Of a stretch of DNA of 44,925 nucleotides, positions 17,256 to 25,430 are shown piece by piece. The position numbers and the translations under genes were made by a program. This stretch comes from an uncultured bacterium (GTDB lineage Bacteria; Bacteroidota; Bacteroidia; Bacteroidales; Muribaculaceae). How positions within the stretch are numbered: position 1 is the first letter of the stretch; every line of letters starts with the position of its first letter. The stretch spans positions 1 through 44,925 of the forward strand of contig CAJMNI010000017.1 in the NCBI GenBank assembly GCA_905214735.1, in the 5' to 3' direction. The notes under the pieces were generated by a model, which was not told the origin of the DNA, made no database searches, and saw nothing but the letters and a program-made list of their open reading frames with translations.

Positions 17256-18446
17256 TCAATCCTGTTTCTCTCTGCAGGCGAGGCGGTAGATTTCGCGGCA
17301 GTCGTCCATCGAGAGGGGCACATAACAGCCGAGGGTCTTGCCCACGTTGCGTTCGAGCGATTTGACCATCATGTCGATGTCGGGCTCTTTGCCGATCAGC
17401 TCGGGAAGCGAGGTTACCAGACCGAGATCGTGATAGAAGTTGATCAGGTTCGAGATTCCTTCGTCGATTATCTCGTCGGTGGTCTTTCCTGCGGGATTGA
17501 CCGACATCACGTTGATGGCGAACCGCCAGAGCTTGTCGGGATTGCGGGAGGCGCAGAATTCCATCCATGCGGGGATCATCACCGCGAGGCCGGCTCCGTG
17601 GGCCACACCATAGAAGGCGGAAATCTCATGTTCGAGACGGTGGGAGGCCCAGTCTTCCTCCTTGCCTACGCCGCAAAGGCCGTTGTGGGCAAGCGTTCCG
17701 GCCCACATCACATTGGCGCGGGCGTCATAGTTTTCCGGATCGAGCTTGAGGGTGAGGGCCTCGTCCATCACGTCGCGCAGGATTGCCTCCGAATAGGAGT
17801 CGACCAGTTCGGTGCCGGTGGTGTTGGAGAAATAGCGCTCGTAGATATGCGCCATCATGTCGACCACTCCGTATGCAGTCTGCTCCCAGGGAAGGGAGAA
17901 GGTAAGCTCCGGATTCATTATGGCGAAACGCGGACGCAGAATCTCGGGATAGCGCACTGAAATCTTCTGATGCGTTTTCTCGTTGGTGATCACCGAGTTG
18001 CCGCTTCCCTCCGAACCGGCGGCCGGAATCGTGAGCACCACTCCGACCGGAAGGGCGAACTGCGGTTTTGCTTTTCCGCAATAGAAATCCCAGAAATCGC
18101 CGGGATAGACGGCGCCGAGGGCGATCCCCTTGGCGGCGTCGATCGGGCTGCCGCCGCCTACCGCCAAAATGAAGTTGACATTCTCCTCCATGGCCACGGC
18201 GATTCCTTTATATACGCTTTCGGCCGTGGGGTTGGGCTGAATGCCGCCGAATTTCACATATCCTATGCCGGCCTCCACGAGGGAGTCGGTGATTCTTTTC
18301 ATCAGGCCGGTGCGGTCCGCGCGGTCCGAACCGTAAACGATCATCACTTTCGAGGCGCCGAAACGCGCCAGGGCAGCGCCCGTCTCTTTCTCGACGCCGC
18401 GCCCGAATATAAACTCCGTCGGGGAGCAGAATTTGAAGTTTTCCAT
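17256..18446 (-). CDS. iron-containing (group III) NAD(P)-dependent alcohol dehydrogenase
   Basis: Oxidoreductase of the butanol dehydrogenase/YqhD-like family that interconverts alcohols and aldehydes. The N-terminal dinucleotide domain has FGRGVEKETG and the signature AVGGGSPIDAAKGIA. The metal-binding C-terminal domain has MMAHIYERYF, the segment WASHRLEHEISAFYGVAHGAGLAVM with several His residues, and an all-helical end. I start at ATG 18446 (MENFKFCSPTEFIFGRG), because the 26 codons before it cover an intrinsic terminator and a palindrome and are not family-like. This gives 396 aa, normal for the family. The substrate cannot be told. Confidence 0.93.
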   Translation of the reverse strand: MENFKFCSPTEFIFGRGVEKETGAALARFGASKVMIVYGSDRADRTGLMKRITDSLVEAGIGYVKFGGIQPNPTAESVYKGIAVAMEENVNFILAVGGGSPIDAAKGIALGAVYPGDFWDFYCGKAKPQFALPVGVVLTIPAAGSEGSGNSVITNEKTHQKISVRYPEILRPRFAIMNPELTFSLPWEQTAYGVVDMMAHIYERYFSNTTGTELVDSYSEAILRDVMDEALTLKLDPENYDARANVMWAGTLAHNGLCGVGKEEDWASHRLEHEISAFYGVAHGAGLAVMIPAWMEFCASRNPDKLWRFAINVMSVNPAGKTTDEIIDEGISNLINFYHDLGLVTSLPELIGKEPDIDMMVKSLERNVGKTLGCYVPLSMDDCREIYRLACREKQD

Positions 18447-18482
18447 TTTGGGTATATATCTTTCTGTTTTAAGCAATATCCG

Positions 18483-18497
18483 AGAGAACAGTTCTCT
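18483..18497. promoter_or_regulatory. Perfect 15-bp palindrome upstream of the alcohol dehydrogenase (operator candidate)
   Basis: AGAGAACAGTTCTCT, a perfect 7-1-7 inverted repeat, 37 bases before the dehydrogenase ATG and just behind the greA-HIT terminator. Location and symmetry suit a dimeric repressor or activator. No matching regulator gene is adjacent. Confidence 0.5.
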
Positions 18498-18500
18498 AAT

Positions 18501-18540
18501 AATATAACAACTCCGGAGCATCAATTATGATACTCCGGAG
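18501..18540 (-). terminator. Intrinsic terminator of the greA-HIT unit
   Basis: Inverted repeat with 13-base arms (18511-18523 and 18528-18540; CTCCGGAG at both ends, one mismatched position) and a 4-base loop. On the minus strand it is followed by TTGTTATATT, a T-rich run. It lies 27 bases after the HIT stop codon. Confidence 0.8.
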
Positions 18541-18566
18541 CCGAAAAGTTGAAATTCCGCCGATTT

Positions 18567-18962
18567 TTATTTCCCGAACTCGGCTGCGACTTTGGCGGCG
18601 ATGTCGGCCATGCGCTCCGGATCGGGGTCGGATATCTTGTTGCTGAAGTCCATGTCGCCCTCTTTCTGCAGCGGCACGAGATGGATGTGGGCATGAGGCA
18701 CTTCGAGACCGAGCACCGTGACGCCGATCTTGCGGCAGGGCATCACTGCTTTCAGAGCCTTCGCCACCTTCTTGGCGAAAACGATCATCTCCGCAAGCTC
18801 TTCGTCGGAGATGTCGAAGATATAGTCGGTCTCGCGCTTCGGCACGACGAGAGTATGCCCCCAGTTGACGGGATTGATATCGAGAAAGGCGAAAAACTTG
18901 TCGTTTTCAGCCACCTTGTAGCAGGGAATCTCCCCGGCGATGATTTTTGAAAAAATAGTCAT
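18567..18962 (-). CDS. HIT-family nucleotide-binding hydrolase
   Basis: Small histidine-triad protein that hydrolyses nucleoside phosphoramidates or related purine nucleotides (Hint branch). It shows the family opening TIFSKIIAGEIPCYKVAENDKFFAFLDINPVNWGHTLVVPK. The catalytic triad is PHAHIHLVPL (His-x-His-x-His) near residue 95. The 131 aa length is normal. The gene lies 26 bases behind greA and shares its promoter and terminator, a gene pairing frequent in Bacteroidetes. Confidence 0.95.
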   Translation of the reverse strand: MTIFSKIIAGEIPCYKVAENDKFFAFLDINPVNWGHTLVVPKRETDYIFDISDEELAEMIVFAKKVAKALKAVMPCRKIGVTVLGLEVPHAHIHLVPLQKEGDMDFSNKISDPDPERMADIAAKVAAEFGK

Positions 18963-18988
18963 GACTTCCGGTCTTTTGGAATGGGTTC

Positions 18989-19453
18989 TCAGATTTCAAT
19001 CTTGATGATCTCGAAGTCAACGAGACCTGCGGGCACGCGCACCTGCACCTTGTCGCCCACCTTGTGGCCGATCAGCGCCTTGGCGATGGGAGTGGACTGC
19101 GATATCTTCATCTCTTTCAGATTGGCCTCGCTGTCGGTGACGATCGTATAAGTCATCTGCATGCCGTTGGCCACATTCTTGATGGTGACCTTGTTGAGAA
19201 GCTGCACCTCTTCCGTGTTGAGATTGCTGTCGTCGATGATCCGGGCCGAAGCCACGAGCTCCTTGAGCTTGGCGATCTTCATTTCGAGCATGCCCTGGGC
19301 CTCCTTGGCGGCATCGTATTCCGCATTTTCCGAGAGGTCGCCTTTGTCGCGGGCTTCCGCGATGGCCTGCTTGATCATCGGACGCTGAGCCTCAAGAGCG
19401 GCCAGCTCCTCCATTTTTTTGTTATAGCCTTCCTGTGTGAGATAATTTGCCAT
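18989..19453 (-). CDS. greA: transcription elongation factor GreA
   Basis: Binds the RNA polymerase secondary channel and stimulates cleavage of backtracked transcripts. The N-terminal coiled coil ends in the acidic tip GDLSENAEYDAAKEAQ, whose Asp and Glu coordinate the catalytic Mg2+. The C-terminal FKBP-like domain has VTDSEANLKEMKISQSTPIAKALIGHKVGD. The product is 154 aa, as expected. It is the first gene of the greA-HIT unit, behind a well-formed promoter. Confidence 0.97.
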   Translation of the reverse strand: MANYLTQEGYNKKMEELAALEAQRPMIKQAIAEARDKGDLSENAEYDAAKEAQGMLEMKIAKLKELVASARIIDDSNLNTEEVQLLNKVTIKNVANGMQMTYTIVTDSEANLKEMKISQSTPIAKALIGHKVGDKVQVRVPAGLVDFEIIKIEI

Positions 19454-19599
19454 TGTTATTCTGATTTTTTCGGTTTCCTTCGTCTCTGCGCGGCTGTTGC
19501 GACACCGGCCGACAAAGGAAATCTTAAGGTTTCACAAAACATAAAAAAAATAACAGACTCCCGTGAAAGAGTCCATTAGATAAATCTCCTTTTGCACCG

Positions 19600-19631
19600 C
19601 AAAGTTAACCCTTTTAATCCGAACCTGCAAA
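19600..19631 (-). promoter_or_regulatory. Promoter of greA
   Basis: Minus-strand TTTG (19631-19628), a 20-base spacer, then TAACTTTG (19607-19600). The predicted start near 19593 leaves a leader of about 140 bases before greA, AT-rich and without an obvious fold. Confidence 0.8.
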
Positions 19632-19748
19632 TATTTTGCAATTATTAAGAGCATGTTTAAAAACATTTCCGCGGATAGTCGGGGGCCGGATGAAAAAGAA
19701 ATTTGTCTAAAAATTGGGGGAAGAGCATGTTTTTTGGCTATTTTTTCT

Positions 19749-19756
19749 TACCTTTG
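19749..19756 (+). promoter_or_regulatory. -7 element of a sufE promoter
   Basis: TACCTTTG fits TAnnTTTG exactly and lies 52 bases before the sufE ATG. No TTTG occurs at the usual 20-base distance; the nearest one (19733-19736) is only 12 bases away. The call rests on the -7 box and the position. The rest of the 354-base greA-sufE gap is AT-rich with no gene. Confidence 0.55.
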
Positions 19757-19807
19757 TAATCGGTTGGGCCTTTCCGGAGGTCCGGCCAGCGAAAAAGACT
19801 TGAAAAA

Positions 19808-20254
19808 ATGGCAAGCATCAACGAGACTCAAGAGGAAATAATTGAGGAATTCGAAGGTCTGACCGACTGGATGGACCGCTACGCATATATCATCGAGCTT
19901 GGCTCGACGCTTCCCCCCTATCCGGAAGCCGACAAGACGCCGAAGCAGCTGATCGAGGGATGCCAGAGCCGCGTATGGATCGCGGCCAGTCAGCTTCCCG
20001 ACGGCCGCATCCACTTCGAGGCCGACTCCGACGCGCTGATCGTGAAAGGGATCGTGGCGCTGCTGATGAGGGTGCTCAACGACCGCACCCCCGACGAGAT
20101 CCTCGGCGCCGACCTCTACTTCATCGACCGCATCGGGCTGAGCGAGCATCTGTCGCCCACGCGCAGCAACGGCCTCGTGGCCATGGTGCGCCAGATCCGC
20201 GACTACGCCCGCGCCTTCAAAGCCCTCGACACTGAAAGAAATTCTAACCCTTAA
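19808..20254 (+). CDS. sufE: SufE-family cysteine desulfuration protein
   Basis: Accepts persulfide sulfur from the desulfurase SufS for iron-sulfur cluster assembly. The family start (EIIEEFEGLTDWMDRYAYIIELG) is followed by the active-site segment LIEGCQSRVWI, whose Cys receives the sulfur. The end reads LSPTRSNGLVAMVRQIRDYARAF. The 148 aa length is normal. No other suf gene is next to it; it precedes the peptide transporter by 10 bases and is probably co-transcribed with it. Confidence 0.95.
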   Translation: MASINETQEEIIEEFEGLTDWMDRYAYIIELGSTLPPYPEADKTPKQLIEGCQSRVWIAASQLPDGRIHFEADSDALIVKGIVALLMRVLNDRTPDEILGADLYFIDRIGLSEHLSPTRSNGLVAMVRQIRDYARAFKALDTERNSNP

Positions 20255-20264
20255 ATCCATATCA

Positions 20265-21788
20265 ATGTTTAAAAACCATCCGAAAGGCCTTTTGCCCGCC
20301 GCCCTCTCCAACATGGGCGAACGGTTCGGCTATTACATCATGAACGCCGTGCTGGTGCTCTTCCTTTGCTCGAAATTCGGGCTCTCGGAGGAGACCTCGG
20401 CTCTCATCTACTCCTTCTTTTACGCCGGTATCTACATCCTCAGCCTCGTGGGAGGTGTGATCGCCGACAAAACGCAAAACTACAAGAGCACCATCATCTG
20501 GGGTCTCGTCGTAATGACGCTCGGATATGTCGTGCTCGCGTTCCCGATCTTCGCCACCGAAGGAAACCAGACCTGGCTGCTGACGCTCACCTGCGCCGCC
20601 CTCTTCTTCATAGCCTTCGGCAACGGCCTCTTCAAGGGAAACCTCCAGGCGATCGTGGGCCAGCTCTACGACAATCCCCGCTATAGTTCGCAGCGCGACG
20701 CCGGTTTCCAGATCTTCTACGTGTTCATCAACATCGGCGGCCTTATCGCCCCCTTCGTCGCCCCGTTGCTCCGCAGCTGGTGGCTCGGCGAAAACGGATT
20801 CGCCTACAATGCTTCGCTCCCCGCTCTTTGCCATCAATATCTGAGCGAGACCGACAGCATGAACACCGAAAACCTCAACAACCTCTACGCCCTCATCACG
20901 CAGGTAGGAGGCAACGCCGCCGCAGGCGTTTCCGAATTCTGCACCACATATCTGAAGGTGTTCAACACCGGCATCCACTATTCGTTTATCGCCTCGGTGG
21001 CCGCCATGCTGATCTCCCTCGGCATCTTCATTGCCACCAAGAAATCGCTCCCCACTCCCTCACGCAAGGAGAAAGAGGAAAGCGTGAAGTATACTCCTCA
21101 GGAGAAGGCCGCCATGGCAAAAGAAATCCGCCAGCGCATGTATGCCCTCTTCGCAGTGCTCGGTATCGCGATCTTCTTCTGGTTCTCGTTCCATCAGAAC
21201 GGCACGTCGCTCTCGCTCTTCGCCCGCGACTTCGTGCAGACAAGCTCCGTGGCTCCTGAAATCTGGCAGGCTCTCAACCCCTTCTATGTGATCATCCTCA
21301 CTCCGGTTGTGATGTGGATCTTCAGCTCCCTCTCGCGCCGCGGCAAGGAGATCTCGACTCCCAAGAAAATCGCCATCGGCATGGGTCTGGCCGGAATCGC
21401 CTATCTCTTCCTCACCATCTTCTCCGCTTACATGGGATATCCCTCGGCCGAAGCCTTCAAGCAGCTTGCTCCCGCAGCGGCCGAAACGATGAAAGCCGGC
21501 CCCTGGGTGCTCTTCGTGCTCTATTTCTTCCTCACTGTAGCCGAGCTCTTCATTTCGCCCCTCGGACTCTCGTTCGTGTCGAAAGTAGCTCCCAAGCATC
21601 TGCAGGGTCTTTGCCAGGGCCTCTGGCTCGGCGCCACGGCTGTGGGCAACCTCCTTCTCTGGATCGGCCCGCTGATCTATAACTCCTGCCCGATCTGGGT
21701 GGCATGGACAGTGTTCCTCTCCGTCTGCGTCATTTCGATGGGCGTGATGTTCGCCATGCTCGGCTGGCTCGAAAGAGTCACTAAATAA
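20265..21788 (+). CDS. POT/PTR-family proton-dependent oligopeptide transporter
   Basis: Major-facilitator symporter for di- and tripeptides in the inner membrane. The POT signature occurs in helix 1 as NMGERFGYYIMNAVL (the ExxERFxYY element in variant form). FYAGIYILSLVGGVIADKT and the GNGLFKGNLQAIVGQLYDN block of helices 4-5 follow. It has 12 or more hydrophobic helices and a central basic loop (residues ~255-275). The C-terminal half has VAELFISPLGLSFVSKVAPKHLQGLCQGLWLGATAVGN, typical of the family. The 507 aa length is normal. An intrinsic-terminator-like hairpin follows. Confidence 0.93.
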   Translation: MFKNHPKGLLPAALSNMGERFGYYIMNAVLVLFLCSKFGLSEETSALIYSFFYAGIYILSLVGGVIADKTQNYKSTIIWGLVVMTLGYVVLAFPIFATEGNQTWLLTLTCAALFFIAFGNGLFKGNLQAIVGQLYDNPRYSSQRDAGFQIFYVFINIGGLIAPFVAPLLRSWWLGENGFAYNASLPALCHQYLSETDSMNTENLNNLYALITQVGGNAAAGVSEFCTTYLKVFNTGIHYSFIASVAAMLISLGIFIATKKSLPTPSRKEKEESVKYTPQEKAAMAKEIRQRMYALFAVLGIAIFFWFSFHQNGTSLSLFARDFVQTSSVAPEIWQALNPFYVIILTPVVMWIFSSLSRRGKEISTPKKIAIGMGLAGIAYLFLTIFSAYMGYPSAEAFKQLAPAAAETMKAGPWVLFVLYFFLTVAELFISPLGLSFVSKVAPKHLQGLCQGLWLGATAVGNLLLWIGPLIYNSCPIWVAWTVFLSVCVISMGVMFAMLGWLERVTK

Positions 21789-21815
21789 GAGATACCTGAT
21801 AAACACAAATAGCAG

Positions 21816-21843
21816 AAGCGGCCTTCCTTCCGGGGGGCCGCTT
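21816..21843 (+). terminator. Hairpin terminator after the peptide transporter
   Basis: AAGCGGCC and GGCCGCTT form an 8-bp stem (12-base loop), followed by CCAATTTATTTAT. The T-run is interrupted, so strength is uncertain. Position 27 bases after the stop codon fits. Confidence 0.65.
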
Positions 21844-21884
21844 CCAATTTATTTATAGTAAGTGTCAGAAAAAATTTAGCAATA

Positions 21885-21982
21885 CCCTAAACCCTAAACC
21901 TTAAACTTTAAACTTTAAACCTTAAACTTTAAACTTTAAACCTTAAACCTTAAACCTTAAACCTTAAACCTAAAGCCTAAAA
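21885..21982. repeat. Heptamer tandem array CYYTAAA (telomere-like)
   Basis: Twelve in-phase heptamers of the forms CCCTAAA, CCTTAAA and CTTTAAA (21885-21968), then two decayed units. The array ends one base before the stop codon of the minus-strand lipoprotein gene. The first two units equal the plant telomere heptamer, which I take as coincidence. Unit phase is perfect although the middle bases vary. Confidence 0.95.
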
Positions 21983-21983
21983 C

Positions 21984-22550
21984 CTATCGCTCGCGGGTGA
22001 CCGTGATGCGCATCAGAGAGCCTTCCAGCCCGTTGGGAGCGACTCCCTTGCGCTTCTCGATGCGGATGAAACCGCCGCCGAAGTCGTAGACCACCACCCG
22101 CGTGTCTTCCTCGTCGATCACGTCGGAATCGACGATGTTGCTCTCGTCCATCTCGAGCATCGACGAGAGATATATCTCGAGATCGTCGGGAAGGAGATCC
22201 CCGAGGTCAACGTTGCGGATCACAGCCGTCGTCGGCGACAGCACGTCGACATCCCAGTTGCCCGGATTCCCCTGAAGGTCGGTGTAGAGAGGATGCCCCT
22301 GGCCGTCGGTCAGCACTCCGTAAAAGTTATAGTCGACCGTGTCAAGAGGCTCCCCCACGCAGATCGCGTCGGCTATGCTCCTCACGGTCATCGCTATGTC
22401 GTTGTCGGCATGATATTCCTCGGCAACTCCGGCTGCGGAGTCACTCTCCGCGCTCTTCTCTGCAGTCCCCTTGCCGCACGATCCAAGCGACATTACTATC
22501 GCCATCGCGGCAGCCGCTGCACTTGTCCGATTAAGATTTATGCTTACCAC
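21984..22550 (-). CDS. Putative lipoprotein of unknown function
   Basis: A signal segment (AAAAAMAIVMSLGSC) ends in a lipobox-like LGSC with Cys near residue 25, so it is probably a lipoprotein. A Ser/Ala/Glu-rich linker and a compact domain of about 140 residues follow (DYNFYGVLTDGQGHPLYTDLQGNPGNWDVDVLS). I do not recognise the family. I start at GTG 22550: an upstream in-frame TTG (22604) lies inside the -7 promoter box and cannot be transcribed. The 188 aa product is acidic. Its stop codon abuts the heptamer array. It is divergent from the ABC exporter genes. Confidence 0.65.
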   Translation of the reverse strand: MVSINLNRTSAAAAAMAIVMSLGSCGKGTAEKSAESDSAAGVAEEYHADNDIAMTVRSIADAICVGEPLDTVDYNFYGVLTDGQGHPLYTDLQGNPGNWDVDVLSPTTAVIRNVDLGDLLPDDLEIYLSSMLEMDESNIVDSDVIDEEDTRVVVYDFGGGFIRIEKRKGVAPNGLEGSLMRITVTRER

Positions 22551-22601
22551 TTTACAAGTCCTTTCACAGGCCCTTTTCCGGAGCCCTTTTATAAGACGGC
22601 G

Positions 22602-22633
22602 CAAAGTTATTCATTTATTTCGACATTACCAAG
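22602..22633 (-). promoter_or_regulatory. Promoter of the lipoprotein gene
   Basis: Minus-strand CTTG (22633-22630, one change from TTTG), a 20-base spacer and TAACTTTG (22609-22602). Its position rules out the longer TTG start of the gene and supports GTG 22550. Confidence 0.7.
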
Positions 22634-22652
22634 AGTTAAGGAATGTTAATTA

Positions 22653-22684
22653 TTTGGCGCGTCAGATATTTATAGATACCTTTG
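22653..22684 (+). promoter_or_regulatory. Promoter of the ABC exporter genes
   Basis: TTTG (22653-22656), a 20-base spacer, TACCTTTG (22677-22684), a perfect match to the Bacteroidetes consensus. The leader to ATG 22754 would be about 60 bases. The -33 box lies only 19 bases from the -33 box of the divergent lipoprotein promoter. Confidence 0.82.
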
Positions 22685-22753
22685 CACTGTTGTATCAAAC
22701 TGCAACACGTAAAAAAACAGGCCTTCAGCGGCCAATCAAATACCCTTTTGAGT

Positions 22754-23683
<930 letters not shown>

Positions 23684-23745
23684 CCTCCTCCCGGCAGCGA
23701 CAGTGAACAATTAACAGGAACATTCCCGACAAATTCCATCATAAA

Positions 23746-25056
23746 ATGTCAAATTTAGGAATTATCATAGAGCGCGAGTTTTTGGAGCGCGTAAAGAAAA
23801 AGAGTTTCATCATCACCACGATCCTGATGCCGGTGCTGATGCTGGCGCTGATGGCGATGCCGGCGCTGGTGATGCTGTGGGCAGGCCAGTCGGAGACGCG
23901 CGTGGCCGTGATCGACGAGAGCCATCAGGTGCTTCCCGCCCTTGAAAACGACGAGGCGGTCCGTTTCCAGCCGGCCCTGAGCCATGTGGTCGATTCGGTG
24001 ATCGCCAACGAGGGGGCCGACGCTGTCCTCGTGATCCCCGCCAACGCCGTGGCCGACAAGAAGGCCACCCTCAAATTCTATTCCGACGGTCCCTCTTCGA
24101 TGCCGACGGAATCGTCGATCACATCGCAGGTCAATAAAATTCTTGAGAACAAACGTCTCGAGGCCTACAACATCAACGACATCGACCGCATCCTCGAGGA
24201 TGTGAAGGGGGATGTTGCCATCGACACCGTGCGCGTCGACAAGGAAGACCAGGAGGCGGAATCGACCGGTTTCAGCTTCGGAGTGGGAATGGTGATGACA
24301 TTCGTGCTCTATATGTTCCTCCTGCTATATGGCCAGATGGTCATGACCTCGATCATCGAGGAGAAGAACAATCGCGTGCTCGAGCTGGTGGTTTCGGCCG
24401 TGAAACCGATGCAGCTGATGATGGGCAAGATCATCGGCGTGGCCCTGGTGGCCGTGGTCCAGATCGTGCTCTGGGGCATTCTGCTCGGCGTGATGTCGGC
24501 GGCGGTGCTTCCGGCCATTATGCCGGCCGATGCCATGGCCGACGTGGCGGCCGTGCAGAGCGGCAACCTCTCCGCTGTCAGCGACATGGAGTCGGTCGAG
24601 ATGATAAAGGCTGTCGGAATGATGAGCAACGTCGGCACGGTGCTCGGACTGGTGGCGTGGATGACTGTCTTCCTCATTATGGGCTTCCTCGTCTACAGTT
24701 CGATCTTCGCGGCAATCGGTTCGACTGTCGACAACATTCAGGATGCGGGCCAGCTCACCAACTTCGCCACTATTCCCATTATCTTCGGACTTATCTTCGC
24801 GATCACCGCCGCGAGCGACCCGATGGGACCGTTGGCGTTCTGGAGCTCGATCTTCCCGTTGACGGCTCCGATGGTGATGGTGGCGCGCATACCCTTCGGC
24901 ATCCCGCAATGGCAGATATGGCTCGCCCTCGGGCTGCTGATCATCTCCTTCATCGGCCTGGTATGGATGGCCGGGCGCATCTACCGCATCGGCATCTTCA
25001 TGCACGGCAAGAAGCCCTCCGTAAAAGACATAGTAGCCTGGATGAAATATAAATAA
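23746..25056 (+). CDS. ABC-2 type permease (NatB/ABC2_membrane_3)
   Basis: Membrane partner of the preceding ATPase. After one N-terminal helix (KKSFIITTILMPVLMLALMAMPALVMLWAG) comes a ~140-residue extracytoplasmic domain, then five or more helices. The family block SIIEEKNNRVLELVVSAVKPMQLMMGKIIGVA lies near residue 205, with AAIGSTVDNIQDAGQLTNFATIPI and FPLTAPMVMVARIPFG further on. The 436 aa length is normal for this family. The gap to the ATPase gene is 62 bases. NatB-like proteins export sodium or small compounds, but the substrate here is not identifiable. Confidence 0.92.
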   Translation: MSNLGIIIEREFLERVKKKSFIITTILMPVLMLALMAMPALVMLWAGQSETRVAVIDESHQVLPALENDEAVRFQPALSHVVDSVIANEGADAVLVIPANAVADKKATLKFYSDGPSSMPTESSITSQVNKILENKRLEAYNINDIDRILEDVKGDVAIDTVRVDKEDQEAESTGFSFGVGMVMTFVLYMFLLLYGQMVMTSIIEEKNNRVLELVVSAVKPMQLMMGKIIGVALVAVVQIVLWGILLGVMSAAVLPAIMPADAMADVAAVQSGNLSAVSDMESVEMIKAVGMMSNVGTVLGLVAWMTVFLIMGFLVYSSIFAAIGSTVDNIQDAGQLTNFATIPIIFGLIFAITAASDPMGPLAFWSSIFPLTAPMVMVARIPFGIPQWQIWLALGLLIISFIGLVWMAGRIYRIGIFMHGKKPSVKDIVAWMKYK

Positions 25057-25114
25057 CCCCGGCGAAACCCGAACCGCCACGGATTCATCCCGAAACCGAC
25101 GGCAACTCCACATA

Positions 25115-25146
25115 ACGCGCCTTGTGCCTCCGGCCACAAGGCGCGT
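25115..25146 (+). terminator. Strong hairpin after the ABC exporter
   Basis: A perfect 12-bp stem (ACGCGCCTTGTG with CACAAGGCGCGT) around an 8-base loop, 58 bases after the permease stop. No T-run follows on the plus strand; read from the minus strand the flank is TTATG. It may be a Rho-dependent or bidirectional end point. Confidence 0.55.
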
Positions 25147-25351
25147 CGCATATCACATCGCATATCAGAAAAAGTTGTCCTTTTTGACGTTTTGAAGGAA
25201 TGCAGCGGAGCCTATTTTCGGATTTGCAGAAACGGTCACTTGGCATACTCTCGGGGCGCGGTCTAACAATATTTAACAGTCGGGACTTCTATTTATCTTC
25301 GCGGTTTCCGTTCTTTAAACATCTCGCTCTCCCCGGCGGATATTTTGCGTA

Positions 25352-25415
25352 CTTATCCGTATAAAATTATCCGAGCAAAACTTATCCGTATAAACTATCT
25401 GTATAAACTTATCCG
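25352..25415. repeat. Five tandem ~14-bp repeats (TTATCCGTATAAA-like) before an unknown secreted protein gene
   Basis: TTATCCG starts at 25353, 25367, 25382 and 25409, and the variant CTATCTG at 25395, so spacing is 13-15 bases. Three copies continue as TATAAA. The array ends 15 bases before the ATG at 25431. A weak -7 box (TATCTTCG, 25294-25301) lies upstream. Otherwise I see nothing gene-like in 25147-25351. Confidence 0.75.
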
Positions 25416-25430
25416 ACAGTTTTACTCCCG

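Noticed and set aside
15924..17960. 678-codon open frame antisense to the ligase and dehydrogenase genes
   Set aside because: Spans two well-supported genes on the other strand and has no domain of its own; another codon-bias shadow.
21885..21982. True telomere or linear replicon end
   Set aside because: It lies inside ordinary chromosomal sequence, between two genes, with only two units of the exact CCCTAAA form.
25270..25301. Full promoter upstream of the five-copy repeat
   Set aside because: TATCTTCG is only a partial match and no TTTG lies 20 bases before it, so it is not listed as a feature.
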